From QYQD01 sp040754095 (GTDB lineage: Bacteria; Desulfobacterota; QYQD01): 64,000 nucleotides of DNA. The notes under the pieces are model-generated. The model saw nothing but the letters and a program-made list of their open reading frames with translations. It had not been told where the DNA came from and made no database searches. Of the stretch, positions 51,597-58,255 are shown piece by piece. Position 1 is the stretch's first letter. The number at the start of each line of letters is the position of its first letter. Both the position numbers and the translations under genes were made by a program. The stretch lies in the NCBI GenBank assembly GCA_040754095.1, contig JBFMFO010000001.1, positions 62,001 to 126,000 on the forward strand, written 5' to 3'.

Positions 51597-52385
51597 CTAC
51601 GTATGCAGGCGAATAGGTATGCCTGCATTTCTGATCCGGGAGCGGGTCTGCATAGGGTTCTCATCCTTAAAGCAAAAGTAAGTACCTGCCGAAACGGCAT
51701 CTGCTTTTGCCACGATAAAACCATCCACAAAATGGCTGGCCATTCCGCAACCTCCCGAAGCAATAACCGGAATGGAAACCGCCTCTGTCACTCGCTTTGT
51801 CAGCGCCAAATCCAGACCATTTCGGGTGCCGTCCTGGTCGATGGACGTTAATAATATCTCGCCTGCGCCGCGCTTTTTACCTTCAACAGCCCAGTCCACA
51901 GGATCGAGGTCGGTTTTATATCTGCCTCCTTTGACCCAAACACGGCACTTCTCATCTCCATCTCTCCGATAGTCGATGCTCAAAACCACGCACTGCGCGC
52001 CAAATATTTCCGAGGCCTTATTAATCAGATCCGGGGTCTCAACCGCAGCGGTATTAACGCTCACCTTGTCGGCGCCGTTAGACAGTAATGTGCGAAAATC
52101 TGCGATACATCGGACTCCGCCTCCCACCGTGAATGGTATAAAAATTTCCTCGGCCGCCTTTCTCACCACGTCTATCACCGTCTCCCGGTTTTCCAGCGAA
52201 GCATCGAGATCCAGGAATATCAATTCATCTGCAGCCTGGGCCTCATATATCTTGGCCTGGGAGACCGGATCCCCTATCTCGATGACCTCTCCGAACTGAA
52301 CGGTAGTCACGAGAACCATCCGGGTTGTGGAGCCAAAACGGCTCGCTCTCATCTGTAATTTTGGTATAAGCCGCTTCTTCAACAT
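51597..52385 (-). CDS. hisF: HisF paralogue for sugar amidination (WbuZ-type)
   Basis: 262 aa TIM barrel of the HisF family. ELIFLDLDAS, PFTVGGGVRC, the phosphate loop NTAAVETPDLI, and VLSIDYRRDGD with the second catalytic Asp are present. The first catalytic Asp (Asp11 in HisF) is Gln here (KRLIPKLQMRASRFG), and no other his genes are nearby. With hisH and the PP-loop amidotransferase next door it is better read as the WbuZ-type partner that handles ammonia for sugar amidation. Upstream of the ATG at 52385 the frame is repeat sequence. Confidence 0.88.
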   Translation of the reverse strand: MLKKRLIPKLQMRASRFGSTTRMVLVTTVQFGEVIEIGDPVSQAKIYEAQAADELIFLDLDASLENRETVIDVVRKAAEEIFIPFTVGGGVRCIADFRTLLSNGADKVSVNTAAVETPDLINKASEIFGAQCVVLSIDYRRDGDEKCRVWVKGGRYKTDLDPVDWAVEGKKRGAGEILLTSIDQDGTRNGLDLALTKRVTEAVSIPVIASGGCGMASHFVDGFIVAKADAVSAGTYFCFKDENPMQTRSRIRNAGIPIRLHT

Positions 52386-52520
52386 CAGCCACAGACCCAC
52401 ACAGACTTATACAGACTCAAACCTGACCTGGACGGCATGCCGTAACCCATAACTCGCAACCCGCAACTTATAAGGCCCACCCGTAACTCGGAACGCGAAA
52501 CACGTAACCCGCAACCCGGT
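52386..52520. repeat. CACAGAC-word and ACGAGTT-word repeats
   Basis: AGCCACAGACCCACACAGAC and TTATACAGACTC (52388-52422), then CCATAACTCGCAACCCGC and CCGTAACTCGGAACGCG words (52440-52520). It fills the gap between hisH and hisF, splitting a pair that is normally contiguous. Confidence 0.8.
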
Positions 52521-53137
52521 CATGGCTTCCATTTGAGAAAATTGCTAAGCACCTGTAGGCCATAATCCTGGCTTTTTTCCGGGTGAAACTGGGTACCGAA
52601 GATATTGTCCCGCCTGACCGCTGCGGTTACAACGCCGCCGTAATTGCAGATCGCATCCACATCGTGTTCATGATCGCACCTCAAGTGATAGGAGTGGACG
52701 AAGTAGCAATCAGGGGACAGCGGTAACCCTGCAAAAAGTGGGCTCTCCTGACGGTAATGAACCTCATTCCAGCCCACGTGGGGCACTCGCAGAAGCGGAT
52801 CGTCAGGCTGGAGGCGGACGACATCACCCTCAATCCAACCCAATCCTTTGTGTTCCCCGCCTTCGAAACCCCGGCGCGCCATGGCCTGCATGCCGAGGCA
52901 GATACCCAGAATGGGCTTGCCCTGGTGGAGAATCGCCTTATTCAGGGCTTCCGTGAAACCTTTCTCTGTCAGGTTCGTCATACAATCCCCGAATGCGCCG
53001 ACACCCGGAAGCACTATTCGCTCGACATCTTTGAGGTCTTCCACCCGGGTGCAGACCTTCACCTCCGCTCCCACCATCTCCAACCCGTGGTAAACGGAAA
53101 GCAGATTCCCCATGCCGTAATCAACAATACCGATCAT
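52520..53137 (-). CDS. hisH: HisH-type glutamine amidotransferase (WbuY-type)
   Basis: 205 aa class I glutaminase. The nucleophile is Cys80 in ILGICLGMQAMA; the His/Glu pair lies in GTQFHPEKSQDYG. The oxyanion segment is LPGVGAFGDCM. It releases ammonia for its HisF partner. In this context the product goes to the N-acetyl-sugar amidotransferase, not to histidine. The ATG abuts the terminal repeat of GxxExxY unit 3. Confidence 0.9.
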   Translation of the reverse strand: MIGIVDYGMGNLLSVYHGLEMVGAEVKVCTRVEDLKDVERIVLPGVGAFGDCMTNLTEKGFTEALNKAILHQGKPILGICLGMQAMARRGFEGGEHKGLGWIEGDVVRLQPDDPLLRVPHVGWNEVHYRQESPLFAGLPLSPDCYFVHSYHLRCDHEHDVDAICNYGGVVTAAVRRDNIFGTQFHPEKSQDYGLQVLSNFLKWKP

Positions 53138-53577
53138 AGGACGCAGATTCTCGCAGATATACGCAGAAATTACTTTCTCAACTTACTGAATACCTTGCGT
53201 TTGATTTCTGGTTTGACGCCAAAATTGACTAAAAGACCGACTTCAATGTCCGTTGCCCTCAGATAATTCAATAATTGTGCCTCGTGTTCTTTAGCCAACT
53301 GTTTTGCTGCTTTGATCTCGATGATTACCTTGTTGTCAACCAAAATGTCGGCAAAGTACTCTCCGATAATCTCACCATCATACATGACCCTTATCGGAAA
53401 TTGAGATACTGCAGACATGCCAGCTTTTCCAAGTTCGATCATAAATGCATTCTCATATACCTTTTCCAAGAAACCATAGCCTAACTTGTTATATACACGG
53501 TAGAAGGCTTGAATGACTGTTTCGGTCAGTTCTTTGTATTTGAAATCCGCGTCATCTGCGTTCATCTGCGTCCTATA
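53137..53577 (-). mobile_element. Terminal-inverted-repeat unit carrying a GxxExxY gene (unit 3)
   Basis: On the minus strand it begins ATAGGACGCAGATGAACGC; inward from the other end it reads ATAGGACGCAGATTCTCGC. It starts within 5 bases of the amidotransferase stop and ends at the hisH ATG, so it is wedged between two genes that belong together. It contains only the GxxExxY gene. Confidence 0.72.
53170..53565 (-). CDS. GxxExxY protein, copy 3
   Basis: 131 aa from the ATG at 53565 (MNADDADFKYKELTETVIQA). Signature GYGFLEKVYENAF; core FADILVDNKVIIEIKAAKQL; end HEAQLLNYLRATDIEVGLLV. The first residues come from the ATGAACGCAGAT words of the terminal repeat, as in copy 1. Family function unknown; PD-(D/E)XK-like fold. 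Confidence 0.88.
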   Translation of the reverse strand: MNADDADFKYKELTETVIQAFYRVYNKLGYGFLEKVYENAFMIELGKAGMSAVSQFPIRVMYDGEIIGEYFADILVDNKVIIEIKAAKQLAKEHEAQLLNYLRATDIEVGLLVNFGVKPEIKRKVFSKLRK

Positions 53578-53578
53578 A

Positions 53579-54802
53579 TCAAATCGCTGCCCGCAACGGG
53601 GCCCGTCCATTTCTGCGACGCCAGCGGTCAAGCTGAACCTCTGTTTCTTCCCGGGACATGGCTCCATGTCTGGGCCACATCTCAACATCATGAACTTTCC
53701 TGCCGGGTTCAACCTTCGAAGGGTCATGTCTGTAAGGCGAAACACCGTGACTCATTGCGATCTCAAGGAATTCGTCTTCCGTCAATCCGGTATATTCCAG
53801 GAAAATATCGAGACTGGGAGGGCGTTTTCCCTCGAATCCTTTGATCATCTCCAGCGCCTCGTCACGCCCCATACGGTCATTGCGAATATCGATGGATGCG
53901 AGGTGGGCGGGGCGAGTATAACCTCGCTTAATATATTTGATATAATCGCGCACGCCCTGCAAATAGCATTCTATTTTTTCATAATCGTATCCGGGGGGAA
54001 CATTTTCCACTTCGTCACCTTTCCACCCCAGCTCGGCCTCAATGATACCTTTCTGTCGCTTGACGTCCCAGGGGATAAAACTTCCGAGACAGACTGATCG
54101 ATAATTGATCTTTCGAAGTTCCTTTAGCGGCGGATAGTTGAAAGGTTGAAGGTCGCGCTTATCGATGCGGCCTTCGAACCTCACAAACATATCCTCAGCC
54201 GTAATCCCAAGATTTGTGTAACGGTTGAAGCGTTTTTCGTCCACTTCCTCCGGTTGATCATAACTGTAGTACGCTGTATATTCAGCGGAAGGTTCGCCCC
54301 AGAAGATCAGAGGAACTTTATACCGGATTGCCACCCACATGGGATAGGCAAAGATTCCCGTGTGGCAATGCCAGCAGAAGTCCCCTTTTTCGAGGAAGCT
54401 TTGGAGCATCAACTTCTGTACAACGTGCCAGTTCGGCGTAAAGACATGCAGGTCAACACCGAGCTTGCGGATGGTGCGAATAGTATTTTCAAGCAGATTG
54501 GGACGCAAAAAACCATGGTCGAAGCGGACTACGAGAGGTTTGATGCCGTACTCTTTTACCAGATAGTAAAGCGTCCAGGTGCTGTCCTTACCGCCGCTGA
54601 AAGGTACAATGCAGTCATAGTCATACTTATCCCGATAAGTCGCGACAATTGTGTCAAGTTCTCTTTTTTGGGTTTCCCAGTCAATAGCGGTTTGTTTGTA
54701 TTCGTGCTGACGGCAAATGTTGCAAATGCCTTCTTCGTCGAAAACAATGGTTTCGTGAGTCTCAGGAAGAACGCATTTAGTGCAACGCCTGAGATCATTC
54801 AT
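53579..54802 (-). CDS. pseA: N-acetyl-sugar amidotransferase (PseA/WbuX-type)
   Basis: 407 aa. The PP-loop ATP-pyrophosphatase motif is PFSGGKDSTWTLYYL. Four cysteines in the N-terminal part (CTKCVLPETHE, CNICRQHEY) and two in GDFCWHCHTG suggest metal binding. Family members such as Campylobacter PseA turn an acetamido group into an acetamidino group on pseudaminic acid. GGAGG lies 8 bases before the ATG at 54802. HisH and HisF homologues downstream provide ammonia. It predicts an amidinated nonulosonate on the flagellin. Confidence 0.9.
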   Translation of the reverse strand: MNDLRRCTKCVLPETHETIVFDEEGICNICRQHEYKQTAIDWETQKRELDTIVATYRDKYDYDCIVPFSGGKDSTWTLYYLVKEYGIKPLVVRFDHGFLRPNLLENTIRTIRKLGVDLHVFTPNWHVVQKLMLQSFLEKGDFCWHCHTGIFAYPMWVAIRYKVPLIFWGEPSAEYTAYYSYDQPEEVDEKRFNRYTNLGITAEDMFVRFEGRIDKRDLQPFNYPPLKELRKINYRSVCLGSFIPWDVKRQKGIIEAELGWKGDEVENVPPGYDYEKIECYLQGVRDYIKYIKRGYTRPAHLASIDIRNDRMGRDEALEMIKGFEGKRPPSLDIFLEYTGLTEDEFLEIAMSHGVSPYRHDPSKVEPGRKVHDVEMWPRHGAMSREETEVQLDRWRRRNGRAPLRAAI

Positions 54803-54836
54803 TGTATGCACCTCCGATTAGATAATTCGTAAGATG

Positions 54837-55192
54837 TTAGGTGTTTGAAAAAGTCCTACATTCAGAAAAGGCTATTAATCTGGAACTCACAACCTCATGA
54901 AAATAAGATACAAAAATCTCACTTCAATTTGGAACTCATGAACTCATGAAAAACAGAGTAACCAGAAGCCGAACTGCCGAAAATCGATTCCTCAAAAATG
55001 CTTTCCTGATTTCCTGAGTTCCTGATTAAAACGTCTTCCTGATTTCCAGATTGGATATGTTTCTTTGCAATTTTTATCATGCATTTTCAAAACGCTAAAT
55101 TGTTACGATAATTGAAGCTCCCCGCAGCAAGCTGTGGGGAATCTCCGTATGTAAGGTAAAATCGCATCCTATTCGCTGGCTATGCATGTTCA
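54837..55192 (+). mobile_element. Composite element, permuted relative of 45482-45862 (empty site)
   Basis: Begins TTAGGTGTTTGAAAAAGTCC, then ACATTCAGAAAAGGC with no insert, CAGGAA words, the CAAAAATCTCACTTCAAT module, and finally a separate copy of the GAAGCTCCCC module (55112-55190, ending CTATGCATGTT). It fills the gap between pseI and pseA and covers the last bases of pseI. No gene is seen. Confidence 0.75.
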
Positions 55193-56245
55193 AACAGTCA
55201 TTAAACTCCAGTCAAGCGGTGTCCCTTTTTCGATATTTTTTGATGCCCGGCGGCCTAGAACTTCTTTCAAAAATTTGGGCGGCAGACCATAGCCGGGCCG
55301 AATCGACCGGACGTTTTCCTTATTGAATCTCTCACCGGCCTTCACATCCTGCACAACAAAAAGGGACCGCCTGAACATGAGACTCCTGGATTCTTCACTG
55401 CCCGCGCCATAGTTGACCGTTCCGAGGGCCTTTTCGGATGTGCGGATCGCCTCCACCATCGCCGCAAATTCATGCGGTTCCAGGGAAAAGGCAGAGTCGG
55501 GGCCGGGGACAGCCCGCGACAGAGTGAAGTGTTTCTCTACAATGCACGCCCCCAGCGCCACCGCCGACACAGGCACGGCTATACCCAGGGTGTGATCCGA
55601 CAACCCCACCGGGACGTCAAATGCGGTCATCATGTGGGGAATAGTCCGCAAGTTCATATCCTCCGGCGGCGCCGGGTAGGCGCTGGTGCACTTGAGGAGG
55701 CCAATCTGCGTGGCTCCTGCACGGCGCGCGGCCTGAACCGCCTCCTCGATCTCTCCCAGGTTCGCCATTCCAGTTGAGATGATCAACGGTTTCCCGGTTT
55801 GGGCCATTTTTTCGATGAGCGGAATATCTACAATCTCGAACGACGCTACCTTATGGACCGGCACACCCATTTCTTCCAGAAAGTCCACAGCCGAGGCGTC
55901 AAATGCTGCGGAAAACAAGTCCATGCCCAGGTCTTCGGCGACTGCTTTCAGCCTGGGCTGCCATTCCCACGGCATATAGGCTTCGCGGTAGAGGTCGTAT
56001 AGACTACGGTTTTCCCACAGGGTGCCTTTCCCAATCCGGAACTGACGGTTATCACAACAGATGGTCATGGTGTCCGGGGTATAGGTTTGCAACTTTACGG
56101 CGTCTGCCCCCGCTGCCCTGGCCGCCTTGACAAGTTCAACCGCCTTGTCAAATTCCTGACGGTGGTTGGCGGATAACTCGGCAACAATATACACCGGATA
56201 TCCCTCTCCAATAGGGCGACCGTTTATCTCAATCAGGCTGTTCAT
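55190..56245 (-). CDS. pseI: Pseudaminic acid synthase
   Basis: 351 aa. Condenses PEP with the 6-deoxy-diacetamido-altrose made by PseG. NeuB-type TIM barrel (YIVAELSANHRQEFDKAVEL, GADAVKLQTYTPDT, ISTGMANLGEIEEAV, GLSDHTLG, VEKHFTLSR) and a C-terminal SAF domain (NVRSIRPGYGLPPKFLKEVL). The TPDTMT and the GTLWENRSLYDLY stretch favour PseI over NeuB or LegI. It starts 4 bases after the PseG-PseH stop. Confidence 0.94.
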   Translation of the reverse strand: MNSLIEINGRPIGEGYPVYIVAELSANHRQEFDKAVELVKAARAAGADAVKLQTYTPDTMTICCDNRQFRIGKGTLWENRSLYDLYREAYMPWEWQPRLKAVAEDLGMDLFSAAFDASAVDFLEEMGVPVHKVASFEIVDIPLIEKMAQTGKPLIISTGMANLGEIEEAVQAARRAGATQIGLLKCTSAYPAPPEDMNLRTIPHMMTAFDVPVGLSDHTLGIAVPVSAVALGACIVEKHFTLSRAVPGPDSAFSLEPHEFAAMVEAIRTSEKALGTVNYGAGSEESRSLMFRRSLFVVQDVKAGERFNKENVRSIRPGYGLPPKFLKEVLGRRASKNIEKGTPLDWSLMTV

Positions 56246-56249
56246 GCGT

Positions 56250-57785
56250 TCACCGCGGTCTCTCCAAAACGAAATGGAGAGCTTTCTGCCCCTTGACTAT
56301 GCAAATCCCGGACCTTTTGAATCCGGCCTTTAAAAAGGCCTTCGCGGATCCGTAATTACCCTCCTTCACGTATGCATGAATGGAACCAATCCGGGCAGTT
56401 TCGAATACTTTTCCGCAGGCCAATCGAATGATTCTGTTACCGTACCCCCTTTTTCGAAAGGCTTTGTCCACGCTGACCGAGATTATCGCTTCGCCGCCAT
56501 CCACATCAAACCGCACCTGTCCGATAGAAGTCCCCGCTCCGTTGCTTGCCACCAGAAAAACGCAGTCAGGATCGCCCAGTTTTGACTCCAGCCACTTAAC
56601 GTGATCCTCCCATTTGATAGATTCCGGCGAAAAAGAGACCTCGCGCGTCTCCGGATCATTCGCCCACTTCCACAAAAGCCGGCAATCATCGACAGATGCC
56701 GGACGCAGTTCCATTTCCCCACCCTGCAAACATTTCACTACTCTTGCGGCGCCTTCACCATCGACTAAATTCCGGCCGGACCGGGCCATCGCCTCCCGCT
56801 CTCCCCGGTCTCTGAGCAACCGAAGCAGTGCCCGGGATATGTCGGACGGCGGGACTGCACTCTGCCTACCCAGATTAATCGCTGCTCCGGCCACTTCCAG
56901 CCGATCGGCTACGCAGTTTTGATTGTCGGCCACGACCAGCAGCAGGGCAGGCAACCGCATGAATGCCAGTTCCCAGCAGGTACTTCCGGCCGCAGAAATA
57001 GCCACGTCTGCCCAAGCCATGAATTCAGGTATGTTCTCCACAGAACGGTGAACGGTGAACGGTGAACGGTGAACAGCCTCCGCTAAGGAGGCCTCATGCA
57101 TATTGGAAGGACCTGCTATGATCTTCACTTCTAGATCTGAATGACTAAGCATCTTTATGGAATCGATCACCTTCAGGGAAATATTATCCGGATCGCTACC
57201 GCCCAGGGTTACCAGGATTTTCCGGGCCATATCAGGGACCTCTCGTTTCCAGTTATGCCATTTCATAAATTCACGTCGGAGAAGAGCATAACAAGTACCC
57301 AATAAAAGCTTCGTATAAGGCTCTCTATTCTTGTATATCTCCTCAGAGGCATAGATATTCTGGTTCAACACAATATCTGCGTAGTAATGACTAGCATGGC
57401 CATAGTCATCCATCATCAGAAGCCTTGCGCCGCAACCTTTGACCATTCGCTGGTACCGTGTGTCAAACCGGTACCCGTCCGCGGCTATCCATGTTGCCCC
57501 TGCCTCCTGCGCCAGACTTGCCGTAGCTGTCGCATCCTCGGCGCTTCCCGGCTTGACCGCCAGATGAACAACCTCGACACCTTCCGATTTCAAGCGGCTC
57601 TCCAAATTGGGCGCCTTCGTGGCCATCGCAAAAATGGCCTGTCCCCCTGCATCCTGCCAGGCCTGGGCCAATGCGAGGCAACGCATCACATGGCCGGTGC
57701 CGATTTCGGTCCCGGCATCCGCCCGAATGACTAAAGACTTTGCCACAGAGGGCACAGAGCACACAGAGTTCATTTCCTTAGCCAC
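56250..57785 (-). CDS. pseG: PseG-PseH fusion: UDP-sugar hydrolase and N-acetyltransferase
   Basis: 511 aa. The N-terminal PseG domain (GT-B-like) has GTEIGTGHVMRCLALAQAW with the catalytic His32, and GSDPDNISLKV. From about residue 358 a GNAT domain of PseH type follows (MELRPASVDDCRLLWKWAND, FRKRGYGNRIIRLACG, NYGSAKAFLKAGFKRSG). Two consecutive-but-one steps are thus in one chain. The first about 14 residues come from a CACAGAG-word repeat; a GTG at 57746 may be the real start. Residues about 237-249 (SPFTVHRS) are an in-frame heptamer repeat. The stop lies in a CGGTGAACG word. Confidence 0.92.
   Translation of the reverse strand: MAKEMNSVCSVPSVAKSLVIRADAGTEIGTGHVMRCLALAQAWQDAGGQAIFAMATKAPNLESRLKSEGVEVVHLAVKPGSAEDATATASLAQEAGATWIAADGYRFDTRYQRMVKGCGARLLMMDDYGHASHYYADIVLNQNIYASEEIYKNREPYTKLLLGTCYALLRREFMKWHNWKREVPDMARKILVTLGGSDPDNISLKVIDSIKMLSHSDLEVKIIAGPSNMHEASLAEAVHRSPFTVHRSVENIPEFMAWADVAISAAGSTCWELAFMRLPALLLVVADNQNCVADRLEVAGAAINLGRQSAVPPSDISRALLRLLRDRGEREAMARSGRNLVDGEGAARVVKCLQGGEMELRPASVDDCRLLWKWANDPETREVSFSPESIKWEDHVKWLESKLGDPDCVFLVASNGAGTSIGQVRFDVDGGEAIISVSVDKAFRKRGYGNRIIRLACGKVFETARIGSIHAYVKEGNYGSAKAFLKAGFKRSGICIVKGQKALHFVLERPR
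57039..57076. repeat. Heptamer array inside pseG
   Basis: Five consecutive GTGAACG-type heptamers on the plus strand, read in frame on the minus strand as FTVHRSPFTVHR-like residues. They lie in a surface loop region of PseG between conserved blocks and do not break the frame. Confidence 0.88.
57735..57777. repeat. CACAGAG-word repeat at the start of pseG
   Basis: GCCACAGAGGGCACAGAGC and ACACAGAGTTC. It encodes the N-terminus of the PseG-PseH protein and directly abuts GxxExxY unit 4. Confidence 0.8.
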
Positions 57786-58252
57786 AGACCCACACAGATT
57801 TACACAGACTCAAAACCGGGCGAATCAAAAACGAATCTTTTGATTTCAGCCTTTGGATATTTGAAATTGATAAGAAGACCAAGACGCATACCAGTGGCCT
57901 TGAGATAATTTAGCAACTGCGCCTCATGTATCTTATCCAGTTGATCAACCGCTTTCAGTTCCAAAACAACATTATCTTCCACCAGAATATCTGCCACGTA
58001 TTCACCAACGATATTGTCTTTATAATAAACCTTGATCGGTACCTGGCTGTCGGCCTTCAATCCCCGATCTTTCAGCTCAATCAATAAAGCGGTCTCATAG
58101 ACCTTTTCCAGAAATCCACCGCCGAGTACTCGGTTTACTTCAAATACCGCCCCATTGACTTTGTACGTTACGTCATTAACGTCCGAACCCATATCCGGTT
58201 GCTATATCCTTTACGAAAAGTCTGTGTCCGTCTGTGTGTGTCTGTGGCTAAA
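57778..58252 (-). mobile_element. Terminal-inverted-repeat unit carrying a GxxExxY gene (unit 4)
   Basis: On the minus strand it begins TTTAGCCACAGACACACACA; inward from the other end it reads CTTAGCCACAGACCCACACA. The match continues through GACACAGACTTTT against TTACACAGACTCAAA, over 30 bases. It contains only the GxxExxY gene, wedged between pseG and the cytidylyltransferase fusion gene. Confidence 0.78.
57800..58192 (-). CDS. GxxExxY protein, copy 4
   Basis: 130 aa. MGSDVNDVTYKVNGAVFEVN, signature GGGFLEKVYETAL, core YVADILVEDNVVLELKAVDQ, end HEAQLLNYLKATGMRLGLLI. The last residues (PGFESV) are read from the terminal repeat. It is the most compact copy. Whether it acts on the flanking repeats is unknown. 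Confidence 0.88.
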   Translation of the reverse strand: MGSDVNDVTYKVNGAVFEVNRVLGGGFLEKVYETALLIELKDRGLKADSQVPIKVYYKDNIVGEYVADILVEDNVVLELKAVDQLDKIHEAQLLNYLKATGMRLGLLINFKYPKAEIKRFVFDSPGFESV

Positions 58253-58255
58253 CTC

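Noticed and set aside
51597..53137. hisH and hisF read as part of a histidine operon
   Set aside because: No other his genes, HisF lacks the Asp11 equivalent, and the neighbours are nonulosonate and amidotransferase genes.
27598..55192. Insertion sequences with transposase
   Set aside because: No DDE, HUH or serine recombinase reading frame was found in any repeat unit; units are gene-less or carry only GxxExxY or S23-type genes.
34488..58252. GxxExxY genes as toxin-antitoxin systems
   Set aside because: Each stands alone without a paired small gene; the coupling seen is to repeats, not to an antitoxin.
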